Origin: a virus
DNA length: 36,478 nt
Direction: 5' to 3' (one strand)
IMG/VR virus record: IMGVR_UViG_3300037516_000529
Location: 1 to 36,478 of that record
The notes below the pieces were generated by a model. The model saw nothing but the letters and a program-made list of their open reading frames with translations. It was not told where the DNA came from and searched no databases. Positions 36,100 through 36,478 of the stretch are shown here, piece by piece. Made by a program: the position numbers and the translations under genes. Numbering within the stretch: the first letter of the stretch is position 1; each line of letters opens with the position of its first letter.

Positions 36100-36478
36100 A
36101 GCGAGCAAAGAAAGCCGCCAAGAAGCGAGCCGGCAGGCCGTCCAAGCTGACGCCTGCGGTGCTGAAGCGCATCGTCGATGGACTGAGCGAGGGAACGCCG
36201 CTGACCGTCATTTGCTCGCCGGTGGCCATGCCCAGCGACCGCACGGTCAGGGACTGGATGGATGCAAGCCCCGAGATTTCCGCCGAGATCGCGCGCGCGA
36301 GAGATCGTGGCTTCGACAAGATCGCCCTCGACGCGCTACGGATCGCCGACACCCCGATCATCGGCGAGGAGATCACCGAGAGCGAGGACGGGATGCAGGT
36401 TAAGCGGTCGGACATGCTCGGGCACCGGAAGCTCCAGATTGAGACCCGGCTGAAGCTGCTCGCCAAGTGGGATCCGAA
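36096..36478 (+). CDS. terS: Terminase small subunit, N-terminal part (continues at position 1)
   Basis: The gene starts at an ATGA overlap with the MuF-like gene and encodes a basic tail (MKRAKKAAKKRAGRPSKLT), a helix-turn-helix (AVLKRIVDGLSEGTPLTVIC, then SDRTVRDWMDASPEISAEI) for DNA binding, and ARARDRGFDKIALDALRIAD. The reading frame continues into position 1 of the contig when the 127-bp overlap is collapsed, giving 176 residues in all. The layout fits Sf6-type small terminases, which form rings that select the packaging site. Confidence 0.88.
   Translation, partial: MKRAKKAAKKRAGRPSKLTPAVLKRIVDGLSEGTPLTVICSPVAMPSDRTVRDWMDASPEISAEIARARDRGFDKIALDALRIADTPIIGEEITESEDGMQVKRSDMLGHRKLQIETRLKLLAKWDP
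36352..36478. repeat. Terminal direct repeat, right copy
   Basis: Identical to 1-127; see that entry. Removing one copy gives a circle of 36,351 bp. Confidence 0.93.

Overview
This window is a complete, assembly-circular genome of a tailed bacteriophage. The first 127 bases are repeated exactly as the last 127 bases, so the unique circle is 36,351 bp, and one gene (the small terminase) runs across the join. Every gene I can support lies on the + strand. The genome is GC-rich. The head genes are of the Mu/BPP-1 type: a DUF935 (Mu gp29-like) portal, a Mu gpI-like protease/scaffold, a GP7-type capsid protein, and gpF-, gpG-, gp36- and gp37-like proteins. The tail has a tail-tube-like protein, a coiled-coil tape measure, a hub-like protein and a YadA-repeat fibre. 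No sheath or baseplate wedge genes are visible, so a siphovirus is the best guess. I see no integrase, transposase, partition gene or convincing repressor, and no DNA polymerase. The host cannot be read from the sequence. Many genes start behind CA-rich, Shine-Dalgarno-free leaders, which would suit a host lineage with weak SD use (for example Verrucomicrobiota-like bacteria), but this is speculation.

Layout. (1) 34.6-35.06 kb: a non-coding, partly AT-rich block with 9-bp iterons, a candidate replication origin. (2) 35.06 kb through the join to 17.9 kb: the late operon. It encodes a small membrane protein, a MuF-like head protein, both terminase subunits, portal, head maturation, capsid, connectors, tail, a glycosyltransferase, fibre, and a lysis cassette (holin-like protein, DUF1353, M15 endolysin). 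A terminator sits just after the capsid genes, and terminator hairpins close the operon near 18.0 kb. (3) 18.1-34.6 kb: the early region, divided by four copies of one promoter (TTGCAC-N16-TAGGTT). Three of these abut an intrinsic terminator. Gene content includes RecE-like exonuclease and RecT-like annealing protein, a PAPS-reductase-like protein with flanking palindromes, many small proteins, a superfamily II helicase, a VRR-NUC nuclease, a C5-cytosine methyltransferase, a TOPRIM primase-helicase, a pentapeptide-repeat protein and an SSB-like protein.

How it works together. Recombination (RecE/RecT), primase-helicase, SSB-like protein, helicase and VRR-NUC suggest replication primed by the phage but using a host polymerase, with recombination perhaps making concatemers for terminase. 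The methyltransferase probably protects the DNA from restriction. The most notable signals are: the methyltransferase gene, whose +1 frame is open over its whole length and encodes what I recognise as a recurrent phage protein family (apparent dual coding); the terminator-promoter punctuation with a palindromic operator in two copies; hairpins with tRNA T-loop-like loops between early genes; and the CA-rich leaders.
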